DNA of 64,000 nucleotides from Bradyrhizobium vignae (GCF_004114425.1 NZ_RDQF01000034.1:1-64000); one strand, 5' to 3'; positions 30,792 through 40,613 are shown, counted from the stretch's first letter. The notes: a model not told the origin generated them from the sequence alone. Numbers and translations are program-made.

Positions 30792-31522
30792 TTGCCGGTG
30801 TCGCTCAGTTTGGCCTTGTCGGCGTCGGGATAGGTGGTCGCCGTCGTGGTTCCCTTGCGATACTTCTCCAGGCTGGTGATGCGCCGCGCCGTATACGACG
30901 GAGTTTCGGGCCGCGGCTGCTCGAGGTCCGACGGATTGTCGACCATGGCCGCGAGGTTGCGCTGATAGGCGCAGCCGTAATTGTAGTAATCCTTGTTCTC
31001 GAACCAGCGCTTGTTCTTCATCGAGGGGCCGATGTCCTCCGGCCACAGGCCGCAGGGGCCGGCGACCGCCGCGATCTTGGAATAGGTCAGCCGGATCGGC
31101 GGCAGGAAACGCTTGTCTTCCGGTTGATACGGGTGGACGCTGACGCCGCGTGCCGGAACGCCCGCCGCCGCCAGCATCGCCTGGATCTCACGCATCGTAT
31201 CGGCAACCGGACGAGCATTGGGCGTATTGGAGGGCACGTCGATGCGAATGGCGCCGGTGCCTTCGTGCAACCATGCCGATGCGACGCCCATTACGTCGGC
31301 GCGCTGGGCGGCGGTCAATCCACCGCGGGCATGGCCGACGAAGACGACGATCGAGCGGTTCTGCTCCTCGACCGCGATCGGGTGGCGCTGCTTGTAATCG
31401 TCGGGAATCGAGGCCGTGAGGACCTCGTCGTGCTGGCAGCCGCCGAGCACGAGCGCCATGCCGACGAGCGCGCCACCGAGGCGGATGGCGCGTTTGCGAA
31501 GCTGGGGTGGTCTTGTGATCAT
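30788..31522 (-). CDS. cpaD: Tad pilus assembly lipoprotein CpaD
   Basis: A 244-aa outer-membrane-associated lipoprotein of the Flp pilus system, thought to act with the CpaC secretin. The leader ends in LGGC (cysteine about residue 29). The core domain (about 45-215) contains RGVSVHPYQ and CGLWPEDIG, characteristic of the CpaD family, with further cysteines in NYGCAYQRNLAAM. The tail is rich in Thr, Lys and Asp. Sits between cpaC and cpaE, overlapping the latter by four bases. Confidence 0.92.
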   Translation of the reverse strand: MITRPPQLRKRAIRLGGALVGMALVLGGCQHDEVLTASIPDDYKQRHPIAVEEQNRSIVVFVGHARGGLTAAQRADVMGVASAWLHEGTGAIRIDVPSNTPNARPVADTMREIQAMLAAAGVPARGVSVHPYQPEDKRFLPPIRLTYSKIAAVAGPCGLWPEDIGPSMKNKRWFENKDYYNYGCAYQRNLAAMVDNPSDLEQPRPETPSYTARRITSLEKYRKGTTTATTYPDADKAKLSDTGK

Positions 31523-31542
31523 CGTGAAGTCCCCGTTCCGCC

Positions 31543-33021
31543 TCAGTCGGTGATGAAGCCGTAGGTGCCGCGGTAGCTTTTGGCCGGTTCGGTCCGTCCG
31601 GGCACGCCGTAGAGCCGGTTGATATTGCCGATCAGCTGGGCCTGCGGATCCGCAGGCGGTGCGAAGCCGTCGTCCGGCCGCGACAGATCCTTTGGTGCCA
31701 CCGCGCGAACGACATAAGGGGTCACGATCACGACCAGCTCGGTCGCGTTGTTGACGAAGTCGCGGCTGCGGAACAGCGTGCCCAGGATCGGGAGCTGCAT
31801 CAGTCCCGGCAATCCGCTGATCGCCTGCTTGGTCTGCTGCTGGATCAGGCCGGCCATCGCCATCGCGCCGCCGGAGGGAATTTCCAGCGAGGTCTCGGCG
31901 CGGCGGGTCCTGATCGAGGGCACCGTCAGCGAGTTCACCGAATTCGAGGTCACCGCCTGCGACAGCGTGATCGCATTCTCGTTCGACAGTTCCGAGACCT
32001 CGGTCATCACCCGCAGGCTGATCTTGCCTTCGCTCAGCACCACGGGAGTGAAGTTCAGGGAGATGCCGAACTTCTTGAAGCTGATCTGGGTGGTACAGAC
32101 ATGCGTGGTGGGGTCGCAGGCATAGCCTGCCGGGACCGGGAATTCACCGCCGGCGATGAACGTCGCCGACTCGCCGGAGATCGCGGTCAGGTTCGGCTCG
32201 GCCAGCGTGCGGATCACGCCCGCGGTTTCCATCGCGCGCAGGGTGGCCTGCACCGACGGCGCGGCGCCGAACTTCGTGGTCAGGTTATTGCTGTCCACGA
32301 GGTTCTTGCCGAGAGCCGTGAACGGATTGGAGTTGGAAAAGCTCACCACCGACGTGCCGTAGTTGAGGTTGGCGGTCAGGTCGATGCCGAGCTGCTTGAT
32401 GATGCTGCGCTGGACTTCCGCCACCGTCACCTTGAGCATGATCTGGTCGCGGCCGCGCACCACGATCGAGTTCACCACCTTCTCGGGGCCGCCGGCCAGG
32501 CGCGCGGCGAGATCGTTGGCCTGCTGCGCCTCCATCGGGTTGGCAGCCGTGCCGGTCAGGACGATACCATCGCCGAGGCCATCGATCTGGATGTCGGCAT
32601 TGGGCAGGACCTGCTTCAGCGCGGCCCGTACGCCGTTGAGGTCGCGCTTGACCGCGATGTCATAGGCCGCAATCTGCTGACCGGCGGAATCGAAGAAGAC
32701 GATGTTGGTCTGACCGACCGCGGCGCCGATGATATAGGCGCGCTGCGCCGAGCGGACCACCGCATTGGCGATCTTGGGATCGGCGACCAGCACGTCCTTG
32801 ATGTCGCGCGGCAGGTCGATCACGATGGACTTGCCGACGCCGAGCGAGAGGAAACGCGCGTTGATCTGGCCGTCCATCGCGGCCGGAGCCACGGGGCGGT
32901 AGTCGGCAGCGACCGCCGGGTTGAGCGCCAGCGCGAGGGCGGCCGAAAACGACAGGGCGCGGACCAGCGAGGTTCGCATCGTCGCCGAATTTGCCCTGCA
33001 TTTCATATCGACTGTCTTCAT
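31543..33021 (-). CDS. cpaC: Flp pilus secretin CpaC/RcpA
   Basis: A 492-aa outer-membrane secretin forming the channel for the Flp pilus. A signal peptide (hydrophobic stretch about residues 20-38, AAD near 40) precedes the N-terminal pilus-formation domain (about 50-120, with VGKSIVIDLPRDIKDVLVADP), a BON-like region (about 125-190) and the secretin domain (about 250-440, with TRRAETSLEIPSGGAMAMAGL). The start chosen overlaps the cpaB stop as ATGA; downstream Met codons at residues 6 and 15 are possible alternatives. Confidence 0.94.
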   Translation of the reverse strand: MKTVDMKCRANSATMRTSLVRALSFSAALALALNPAVAADYRPVAPAAMDGQINARFLSLGVGKSIVIDLPRDIKDVLVADPKIANAVVRSAQRAYIIGAAVGQTNIVFFDSAGQQIAAYDIAVKRDLNGVRAALKQVLPNADIQIDGLGDGIVLTGTAANPMEAQQANDLAARLAGGPEKVVNSIVVRGRDQIMLKVTVAEVQRSIIKQLGIDLTANLNYGTSVVSFSNSNPFTALGKNLVDSNNLTTKFGAAPSVQATLRAMETAGVIRTLAEPNLTAISGESATFIAGGEFPVPAGYACDPTTHVCTTQISFKKFGISLNFTPVVLSEGKISLRVMTEVSELSNENAITLSQAVTSNSVNSLTVPSIRTRRAETSLEIPSGGAMAMAGLIQQQTKQAISGLPGLMQLPILGTLFRSRDFVNNATELVVIVTPYVVRAVAPKDLSRPDDGFAPPADPQAQLIGNINRLYGVPGRTEPAKSYRGTYGFITD

Positions 33022-33815
33022 CGTGCCTTAGCCGTCTGACTTGGAATGCCGTAGCGAATGATCGAAACACCCTCTCGCTTCTGCGCGGAGTCATCGAGCG
33101 TGATTTCGCTCATCTTGACGTCGACGATACTGCGCAGCGCCAGTGACAGCGTGCCGCTCTGCCGCGCCGCGGACAGCGTTGCGGTCTGCGCGGGAGTGAG
33201 CTCGAGGGTGACGGTCTTGCCGATCACCGCGTTCTGGCCGTCCTTCTCCTTGGGCGCCTGGTCGATGGCGAGGACGCGGATATTGGCCAGGATGATCTCG
33301 GAGGTGACGACGTCGGGGGCGCCGCTGCCCTGGTCCGGGTTCTTCGACCGGCGCGTGAGCAGGACGTCGACACGGTCGTTGGGCAGGATGAACCCGCCTG
33401 CGCCGGTCTCCGGCGAGATCTCGGTCGAGATCGCCCGCATGCCGGTGGGCAGGATTGCCGCCATGAAGCCGGAGCCTTCGGCCTTGACCAGTTTCTGGTC
33501 GCGGATCGGCTCACCCTGAATGAACGGAGCCCGCGCGATCGAACCGGCCACCTGGGTCGCACCATCGGGGCGCTCGTTGCGGCGGATGAAGGTGGTGCTG
33601 GCGGTCGCGGCCGGCCAGGTCTGCCATTGCACGTCTTCGGGCTTCACGGTCTGGCCGAGGCCGATGTCGTTCTTGGCGACGAGGACGTCGACGGTCGGCA
33701 GCTGCGCGACCGGAAGCGGAGGCGGCGCAGAATTGTCGGTGCCGCTCGCCAGGTACGCGGCGATGCCGCCGGCGCAGATGGCGACCGTCAGGACGACAAT
33801 GCGTGCCCTATTCAT
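33018..33815 (-). CDS. cpaB: Flp pilus assembly protein CpaB/RcpC
   Basis: A 265-aa periplasmic protein with a short N-terminal anchor (ARIVVLTVAICAGGIAAYLAS). A SAF domain follows (about residues 45-110, VLVAKNDIGLGQTVKPEDVQWQTW) as in antifreeze-like/flagellar FlgA proteins, then the RcpC domain. It probably binds the cell wall and supports the secretin. The ATG at 33815 is preferred to an in-frame TTG three codons upstream. First gene of the minus-strand cpaBCDEF-tadBC operon. Confidence 0.93.
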   Translation of the reverse strand: MNRARIVVLTVAICAGGIAAYLASGTDNSAPPPLPVAQLPTVDVLVAKNDIGLGQTVKPEDVQWQTWPAATASTTFIRRNERPDGATQVAGSIARAPFIQGEPIRDQKLVKAEGSGFMAAILPTGMRAISTEISPETGAGGFILPNDRVDVLLTRRSKNPDQGSGAPDVVTSEIILANIRVLAIDQAPKEKDGQNAVIGKTVTLELTPAQTATLSAARQSGTLSLALRSIVDVKMSEITLDDSAQKREGVSIIRYGIPSQTAKAR

Positions 33816-33919
33816 ACGCTTCAACTTTCCAACAATACGCCGCGACGCTACCGCCGCCGTGATCGGCAGTTGACCAGCTATTCGTCAAAGCATGGTTAAT
33901 GAGGCGTATCTAAATCGCC

Positions 33920-33934
33920 TTAACGCCGGGTTTA
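33920..33934. promoter_or_regulatory. possible CtrA-type site upstream of cpaB
   Basis: TTAA-CGCCGGG-TTTA differs by one base from TTAA-N7-TTAA. It lies about 105 bases upstream of the cpaB start, in the gap after cpaA, in an AT-richer stretch. Confidence 0.35.
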
Positions 33935-33944
33935 CCCGGTGCGT

Positions 33945-34469
33945 TCAGCGCAGTGCGAGGTGAGTGAGGTCGATCGCCTTCACCCATTCGGTCTCCGGGT
34001 AGACCATCAACGCGCTCAGCGCGAGCGCGATACCGTAAGGAATGCCGCTCTCCTTGTCGTGCAGCCGTGCGAGCCAGGCCTGAGCCGCGAGCCCGTAGGG
34101 CAGCGGCCATTGCCGGACCTGGAGCAGGAGCAGCGTCAGCGCGCCGCCGAACAGCGAAGCGTAGAGCAGAAAGTTCATAAGATGTGCAAAGCCGAACCAG
34201 AGCGCGACGGACGCCGCGACTTTGGCATCGCCGCCGCCCACCCAGCCCATCGCAAAGCAGGTGAAGGCCACGACCAGCAGAACCGCACCGGCGCCGATAT
34301 GGCTCAGCATCTCGTAAGGTGCCATGCCACCGGCGAGGGCGAGCACGAAGAAGCCCGCCACCAGCGCCAGCGAGACGCGGTTCGAGATCGTCATCGTGAA
34401 TAGATCACTCGCGGCGGCGAATGCCATCAGGGCCGGGAAGAGCAGAAGGCGCGCAAGGTCGAGGATCAT
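33945..34469 (-). CDS. cpaA: prepilin peptidase CpaA/TadV
   Basis: A 174-aa membrane aspartyl peptidase of the A24 family that cleaves the Flp pilin and the TadE-like pseudopilin leaders. The two catalytic aspartates are in AASDLFT (about residue 22) and GGGDAK (about residue 80). Six hydrophobic segments span the protein. Lacks the methylase domain of PilD, as usual for Tad systems. Lies between the small 48-residue membrane gene and cpaB on the minus strand. Confidence 0.94.
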   Translation of the reverse strand: MILDLARLLLFPALMAFAAASDLFTMTISNRVSLALVAGFFVLALAGGMAPYEMLSHIGAGAVLLVVAFTCFAMGWVGGGDAKVAASVALWFGFAHLMNFLLYASLFGGALTLLLLQVRQWPLPYGLAAQAWLARLHDKESGIPYGIALALSALMVYPETEWVKAIDLTHLALR

Positions 34470-34590
34470 GAGCTGCGTCTTGAGGCCTGGTTTAGTCGCG
34501 GATCGGGCGTCGCCGCATGCTAGCCGGCAGTGCTAAACAAACCGACAACGGCAGCAATGGTCTGAACAGCAGAACCCGCCGATAGCGAGT

Positions 34591-34737
34591 TCACAACAGG
34601 CTGGCAATGCGCGCGCCGAGTACAATCGTCGCGAGCAGCAGCGCAAGGCAGACCCAATAAGTGGGCGAGCCGGCCTGCGACGCGCCCGCATCGTTCGCCG
34701 TCACCGCAGCATCGGTTCTGTACTTACGCAACGCCAC
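34591..34737 (-). CDS. 48-residue single-span membrane protein between pilin and cpaA
   Basis: A GTG-initiated frame giving 48 residues: a polar N-terminal 25 (VALRKYRTDAAVTANDAGA and onward) and a single hydrophobic helix, YWVCLALLLATIVLGARIASLL, here named only by its ends YWVCLALL and ARIASLL. The G/C-ending codon pattern is strong and the stop is immediately after the helix. It sits just after the pilin terminator and 121 bases before cpaA, on the same strand, so it may be part of the pilus locus. Unrecognised; translation is inferred. Confidence 0.55.
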   Translation of the reverse strand: MALRKYRTDAAVTANDAGASQAGSPTYWVCLALLLATIVLGARIASLL

Positions 34738-34753
34738 TGGAACTCGCCGTCTT

Positions 34754-34787
34754 CAAAAAACAAAGGCCCCGGAGATCCGGGGCTTTT
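34754..34787 (-). terminator. rho-independent terminator after the Flp pilin gene
   Basis: AAAGCCCCGGATCTCCGGGGCCTTT followed by T-run when read on the minus strand (stem halves GCCCCGG and CCGGGGC around ATCT). It lies 20 bases after the pilin stop codon and should make the pilin transcript much more abundant than the downstream assembly genes. Confidence 0.9.
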
Positions 34788-34806
34788 GCCGTCGTTCGTC
34801 GGCTGC

Positions 34807-34971
34807 TTACTTCAGGCTGGACTGGATCGAGGTGAACTTGGTGTTCAGCGTGCCGCCGAGCTGGTTGACGACGGTGATGATGGCCAGCGCGATGCCGGCG
34901 GCGATCAGGCCGTACTCGATGGCGGTGGCGCCGGATTCATCCTTCGCGAAACGCGCAATCACGTTCTTCAT
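34807..34971 (-). CDS. pilA: Flp-type major pilin
   Basis: A 54-aa pilin precursor of the Flp family. The leader (residues 1-14, MKNVIARFAKDESG) ends at the glycine cleaved by prepilin peptidase, and the mature N terminus ATAIEYGLIAAGIALAI contains the hallmark Glu-Tyr pair (Glu19, Tyr20) in the hydrophobic helix. The ATG at 34971 gives a normal leader; longer starts do not. It is monocistronic by its terminator. Confidence 0.96.
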   Translation of the reverse strand: MKNVIARFAKDESGATAIEYGLIAAGIALAIITVVNQLGGTLNTKFTSIQSSLK

Positions 34972-35104
34972 GAATAACACTCCGTCTAGTGGGATCGCCT
35001 CGCTCGGCGCTGTCTTTGACGCGATGACCATGAGAGCCGAGCTCTTTCGGTAGAGTTAATTCGATCGGGTAAACCCACGCCAGGCGCGATGCTTTTGCCC
35101 AGAG

Positions 35105-35119
35105 TGAATTTCGCCTTAA
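35105..35119. promoter_or_regulatory. possible CtrA-type site upstream of pilA
   Basis: TGAA-TTTCGCC-TTAA, one base from the TTAA-N7-TTAA consensus, 134 bases upstream of the pilin start and about 120 bases before the divergent desaturase gene. Confidence 0.3.
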
Positions 35120-35238
35120 GACGGTAGCTGCAATTCGTTCCGGTTCCGGATGCATCGGCAGCGCGGCGCCGGCTTCACCCTCCCTTAAATTTCGCGGAGT
35201 AGGCCTAAGCAGGACCGGAATTCGCAAGAGAGGCGACG

Positions 35239-36066
35239 ATGTCGAGCCTGCCCATGCAAGTTGCCCTGATGCTCGGCGAGACCATCGTGAAGGTGATCCC
35301 CGTCACCTTCGTACTTGCTGCGATCTTCACAGTGCTGGAGCATTTCTGGGCCTGCAATCCCGGCGTGCCGTGGTGGCGCAAGCGGGAGATTCTCACCGAC
35401 ATCTGCTACTGGTTCTTCGTTCCGGTGTTCGCCCGCACCATGCGGATCGGGCTTCTGATCGTCGGTGCCGGCGTCGTCTTCAACATCCACGACGCGGACG
35501 AACTCATCGCCTTCTACGACGATGGCCACGGTCCGCTGTCGCAGCTGCCTCTATGGATGCAGGGCCTGCTGTTCCTGGTGCTATCCGATTTCATGCTGTA
35601 CTGGCTGCACCGGCTTTTCCACGACGGCGGCTTCTGGAAGTACCACGCCGTCCATCATTCGTCGGAGGAGATCGGGTGGATCTCCGCGGCCCGTTTCCAT
35701 CCCGTCAATCTCTTGCTCGGGACGATCAGCGTCGACGTCGTGCTGCTGATGGCCGGTATCTCCCCGAACATCATGATCTGGGTCGGCCCGTTCACCACCT
35801 TTCATTCGGCCTTCGTGCACGCCAACCTGAACTGGACCTTCGGACCGTTCAAATACGTGCTGGCGACGCCGGTATTCCACCGTTGGCACCACACTTCGCT
35901 CGAAGAGGGTGGCGACACCAATTTCGCCGGGACGTTTCCGATCTGGGACGTGCTGTTCGGTACCTTCCGCATGCCGGAGGGGAGGCTGCCGCAGGATTAC
36001 GGCAAGGACGAAGCGACCATGCCGAAGGAGATCGGAGGCCAGCTCGCCTATCCGTTCCGCCATTAG
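35239..36066 (+). CDS. sterol desaturase / fatty acid hydroxylase family membrane protein
   Basis: A 275-aa diiron membrane oxygenase. Helices occur at about residues 10-35, 65-85 and 100-125. The metal-binding histidine clusters are HRLFHD (about residue 130), HAVHH (about 140) and HRWHH (about 215), the family pattern. Substrates in the family include sterols, hopanoid-like lipids, fatty acids and carotenoids; none can be chosen here. It is divergent from the Flp pilin and upstream of the isolated CpaC N-domain gene, so it sits inside the pilus locus. Confidence 0.9.
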   Translation: MSSLPMQVALMLGETIVKVIPVTFVLAAIFTVLEHFWACNPGVPWWRKREILTDICYWFFVPVFARTMRIGLLIVGAGVVFNIHDADELIAFYDDGHGPLSQLPLWMQGLLFLVLSDFMLYWLHRLFHDGGFWKYHAVHHSSEEIGWISAARFHPVNLLLGTISVDVVLLMAGISPNIMIWVGPFTTFHSAFVHANLNWTFGPFKYVLATPVFHRWHHTSLEEGGDTNFAGTFPIWDVLFGTFRMPEGRLPQDYGKDEATMPKEIGGQLAYPFRH

Positions 36067-36222
36067 GAGAGACCAGTGGGGCCCGCAAACGCCAGTCCGT
36101 TCAAACAATCGTCGGCGAGTTTGCGGAACGTTCACGAATTGGAGGCAGGTTGGCCGGGTCGGGCACCGGCTCCGCTGTTATCTCATCGCTTCTGCCGGTT
36201 TGTGACGTCCCGGGGTAAGAGT

Positions 36223-36726
36223 ATGCGTAAAGAATTACTGCGCCGTCATGCGCGCGTCTGTCTTCTGGTTGCCGCCGCGGTGCTGGCATGGCCGGCCGCT
36301 GGCCTTGCCGAGCCTACCGCCGACATCATCGCCGTCAATGTCGATCAGGCCAAGCTGGTGCGGCTGCCCGGCAAGGTGGCGACCATCGTGGTCGGCAATC
36401 CCCTGATCGCCGATGTCACGCTCCAGCCGGGCGGCATGATCGTCGTGACCGGGAAGGGCTATGGGGCCACCAACTTCATCGCGCTCGACCGGGGCGGCGA
36501 GATTCTGGTCGACCGCCAGATCCAGGTTGAAGGCCCGAGCGACCGGCTCGTCACCGTCTATCGCGGGATTGAGCGCGAGTCCTACAGCTGCGTACCGCTT
36601 TGCCAGCGTCGCGTGACGCTCGGCGACAGTGACACCTATTTCAACAACACGATGAGCCAGGCCGGCTCGCTCAGCAGCAGTGCCAGCAGCGGCGGTGGTG
36701 CCGGTGCGGCCGCCAAACCCAACTAG
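36223..36726 (+). CDS. periplasmic pilus-formation N-domain protein (secretin-like without the channel)
   Basis: A 167-aa exported protein: a signal peptide (CLLVAAAVLAWPAAGLAEP, cut about residue 29), then a domain (about 33-110) of the pilus/formation N-terminal type, with DQAKLVRLPGKVATIVVGNP matching the domain at the start of cpaC. Instead of a secretin domain it ends with two cysteines (SCVPLC) and a Ser/Gly/Ala-rich tail. It could assist or compete with the CpaC channel. The ATG at 36223 gives the signal peptide; upstream in-frame sequence is not protein-like. Confidence 0.82.
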   Translation: MRKELLRRHARVCLLVAAAVLAWPAAGLAEPTADIIAVNVDQAKLVRLPGKVATIVVGNPLIADVTLQPGGMIVVTGKGYGATNFIALDRGGEILVDRQIQVEGPSDRLVTVYRGIERESYSCVPLCQRRVTLGDSDTYFNNTMSQAGSLSSSASSGGGAGAAAKPN

Positions 36727-36813
36727 CCGACCGGCGGGTCTGCCGGGGGGATCCCCGCCAGGCTGCTTGCGGATTCGCGCGCGGCGCGTTTCCGCGCTTC
36801 GGTTGGCGTCAGG

Positions 36814-36828
36814 TTAACGCATTCCTAA
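36814..36828. promoter_or_regulatory. possible CtrA-type site upstream of the TadE-like genes
   Basis: TTAA-CGCATTC-CTAA, one base from TTAA-N7-TTAA, 100 bases before the TadE-like start. Confidence 0.35.
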
Positions 36829-36928
36829 CGGCGCGGTCCGCCGGACGCGGATCGCTTGAAACATTTAGACAATCAGTTTCCGCTATTGAACGGGCAGATG
36901 ATCGCCCGTTGCTGGGGAATTTGACCTT

Positions 36929-37513
36929 ATGCCATCGCCCGCACCTACGAGGTTCACGCTCCGGAAAGCGCTGGCCCGGTTTCGTGGCAACCGCCGCGGC
37001 TCCGCAGCCGTCGAGTTTGCGCTGGTCGCACCGATGTTCTTCGCGCTGTTGTTCGCCGTCATCGAGACGGCGCTGATGTTCTTCTCGAGCCAGGTGCTCG
37101 AGACCGTCGCGCAGGACTCGGCGCGCGCGATTCTGACCGGCCAGGCGCAGGCACAGGGCGGCTCGGTGGCGGCCTGTCAGACCACCCCCAACACGGTCTC
37201 TGCTTGCGATCAGACGACGTTCAAGACCTATGTCTGCAGCCAGATTCCGGCGCTGTTCGATTGCAGCAAGCTTTACGTCGACGTTGTCAGCACCAGTTCC
37301 TTCGGCGCGCTAAGCCTCACCAACTATGGCAATTCCTGCAACTTCAATCCCACCTCCGGCATGCAGTACAATGCCGGAACTTCCGGTCAGGTGGTCGTGG
37401 TGCGGCTGTTCTATCAATGGCCGCTCTTCGTCACCGGCCTCGGCTACAACATGGGATGCAGCAACAAGCGGCTGATGGTGGCGACCGTGGCGTTCAAGAA
37501 CGAACCCTTCTGA
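36929..37513 (+). CDS. TadE-family pseudopilin
   Basis: A 194-aa minor pilin of the Tad system. The TadE motif RRGSAAVEFALVAPMFFALLFAV, cited by its ends RRGSAAVEF and LLFAVIET, spans about residues 22-48: a basic leader, the Gly-Ser cleavage position, and the Glu that marks prepilin-like proteins. The periplasmic part carries several cysteines that may form disulfides. It lies 5 bases before the second TadE-like gene and should be processed by CpaA. Confidence 0.9.
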   Translation: MPSPAPTRFTLRKALARFRGNRRGSAAVEFALVAPMFFALLFAVIETALMFFSSQVLETVAQDSARAILTGQAQAQGGSVAACQTTPNTVSACDQTTFKTYVCSQIPALFDCSKLYVDVVSTSSFGALSLTNYGNSCNFNPTSGMQYNAGTSGQVVVVRLFYQWPLFVTGLGYNMGCSNKRLMVATVAFKNEPF

Positions 37514-37518
37514 GGCAG

Positions 37519-38151
37519 ATGGATCTGAGCGGACCGATGCAGGCGATTGCGAATATCTGGAGGAATGCACGTTGCTTCGTGCGCGACTTCGTCGCCGACA
37601 AGCGCGCGCTTGCGGCGACCGAATTCGCGGTCATCGTACCGCTGATGCTGGTGATGTTCTTCGGCACCGTCGAGTTTTCGTCTGCCGTGGCGATCGACCG
37701 CAAAGTCACGTTGATTGCACGGACACTGTCCGATTTGACGTCGCAGTCGACGACGCTCGCCGATGCCGACATGCAGAACACGTTTACGGCAAGCATCTCG
37801 ATCGTCATGCCTTACGACGCTACCCTCGTGAAGGGCACGATCTCCCAGATCTACATCGATGCCAACAGCATCGCCACGGTCCAGTGGAGCAAGGCCGGCA
37901 CCATTGCGAGCGGCGCGACACAAGCCACGCTGGTGACCTCGGCTCGGAAGGCCGGGGACAAGGTCACCACGATGATTCCCCCGACGCTCTTGATTCCGTC
38001 GAGCTATCTCATCCTGAGCGAGGCCAACTACACTTACACGCCGGCAGTCGGCTACGTGTTGAAGTCGAGCATAACGCTGGGCGATCTCTCCTACACGCGG
38101 CCGCGCCAGGTCGCCTGCGTGCCTTACAACGGCGTACCGTCGACGTGTTGA
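37519..38151 (+). CDS. TadE/TadG-family pseudopilin
   Basis: A 210-aa second pseudopilin. The motif DKRALAATEFAVIVPLMLVMFFG, cited by its ends KRALAATEF and LVMFFGTVEF, places a basic leader and the key Glu at about residues 28-50. The remainder is a periplasmic domain with a C-terminal cysteine pair. No von Willebrand-type TadG is seen in the window. The ATG at 37519 follows the previous stop by 5 bases; a longer in-frame start lies within the upstream gene and is a shadow. Confidence 0.88.
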   Translation: MDLSGPMQAIANIWRNARCFVRDFVADKRALAATEFAVIVPLMLVMFFGTVEFSSAVAIDRKVTLIARTLSDLTSQSTTLADADMQNTFTASISIVMPYDATLVKGTISQIYIDANSIATVQWSKAGTIASGATQATLVTSARKAGDKVTTMIPPTLLIPSSYLILSEANYTYTPAVGYVLKSSITLGDLSYTRPRQVACVPYNGVPSTC

Positions 38152-38173
38152 ATTTGCGAGCCGACCCTGGAAT

Positions 38174-38206
38174 GAAAAAGGCCGTGCGTCACGCACGGCC
38201 TTTTTT
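38174..38206. terminator. bidirectional rho-independent terminator
   Basis: AAAAAGGCCGTGCG-TCA-CGCACGGCCTTTTTT: a near-perfect stem with A-run on one side and T-run on the other, so it ends both the TadE-like operon (plus) and cspA (minus). Confidence 0.93.
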
Positions 38207-38262
38207 AGTTGCCTTGTTTGCTCTGCCTCGCTCGAGCCGGTCGGGGCTCAGGGCCGGCGGGC

Positions 38263-38475
38263 TCAGCTCGCAGCGCGGAGATTGTCCGCCGCCGACTTGC
38301 CGGAGCGGCGGTCGGACACGATCTCATAGGAGATCTTCTGGCCTTCGCGCAGCGAGCCGAGACCGGCGCGCTCCACGGCGCTGATGTGGACGAACACGTC
38401 TTGGCCGCCGTCGTCGGGCTGAATGAAGCCATAGCCCTTGGTTGCGTTAAACCACTTCACGGTTCCCATGCTCAC
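38263..38475 (-). CDS. cspA: cold-shock protein of the CspA family
   Basis: A 70-aa single cold-shock domain, an RNA chaperone that melts secondary structure. Motifs are KWFNATKGYGFIQPDDG (RNP1 region, about residues 6-22) and DVFVHISAVERAG (RNP2 region). The length is standard. It is downstream of infA and the helicase on the same strand, with a 267-base gap, so it probably has its own promoter. Confidence 0.96.
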   Translation of the reverse strand: MSMGTVKWFNATKGYGFIQPDDGGQDVFVHISAVERAGLGSLREGQKISYEIVSDRRSGKSAADNLRAAS

Positions 38476-38742
38476 GGGGGTAGTCCCTTCTCAGATAACA
38501 CAATGTCGAAGCCCGCTCGCACGGGCAGGTTAGATCGAATTTCTGGAAGGGTCGTCAGCGTGTCTGAACCGGCTGTACCGGTGGATGCTAATGTCGTCCG
38601 GCCGAAAATCGATTAATTCATTTTATCGGAAACAGGGGCCCGAAACAATCCGGACGTGCACGATTTTTTGATCCACCGTGATGTCAACGGCAGATCATCA
38701 AACAGGTCGGAGTTTTATCTCGCGCCCCCGCGCCGTAGCCGA

Positions 38743-39030
38743 CTAGCGGCGGCGGAACTGGCCGCCACGCTGTCCGGGACGGGGCGGTCCGCCCGCCGTG
38801 CTGGGGCGTTCGTCCTTGTGGCGGAAAATCAGCCGGCCCTTCTCGAGGTCATACGGCGACATCTCCACTGTCACGCGGTCGCCCGCGAGCGTCTTGATGC
38901 GGTTCTTCTTCATCTTGCCGGCGGTATAGGCAACGATCTCGTGTCCGGCGTCGAGCTGCACGCGGTAGCGGGCGTCGGGGAGGATTTCGGTGACCAGTCC
39001 TTCGAACTGGATCAGCTCTTCCTTAGCCAT
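38743..39030 (-). CDS. infA: translation initiation factor IF-1 with C-terminal extension
   Basis: A 95-aa protein with the OB-fold of IF-1 (residues 1-70; EGLVTEILPDARYRVQLDAG, VAYTAGKMKKNRI, GDRVTVEMSPYDLEKGRLIFRHK). It binds the ribosomal A site during initiation. About 23 residues beyond the usual 72 form a Pro/Gly/Arg-rich tail (STAGGPPRPGQRGGQFRRR). It lies 23 bases after the DEAD-box helicase gene and is probably cotranscribed. A canonical second infA may exist elsewhere, as in many rhizobia. Confidence 0.93.
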   Translation of the reverse strand: MAKEELIQFEGLVTEILPDARYRVQLDAGHEIVAYTAGKMKKNRIKTLAGDRVTVEMSPYDLEKGRLIFRHKDERPSTAGGPPRPGQRGGQFRRR

Positions 39031-39053
39031 GAATTTCTCCAGGTCGTGGACGG

Positions 39054-40613
<1,560 letters not shown>

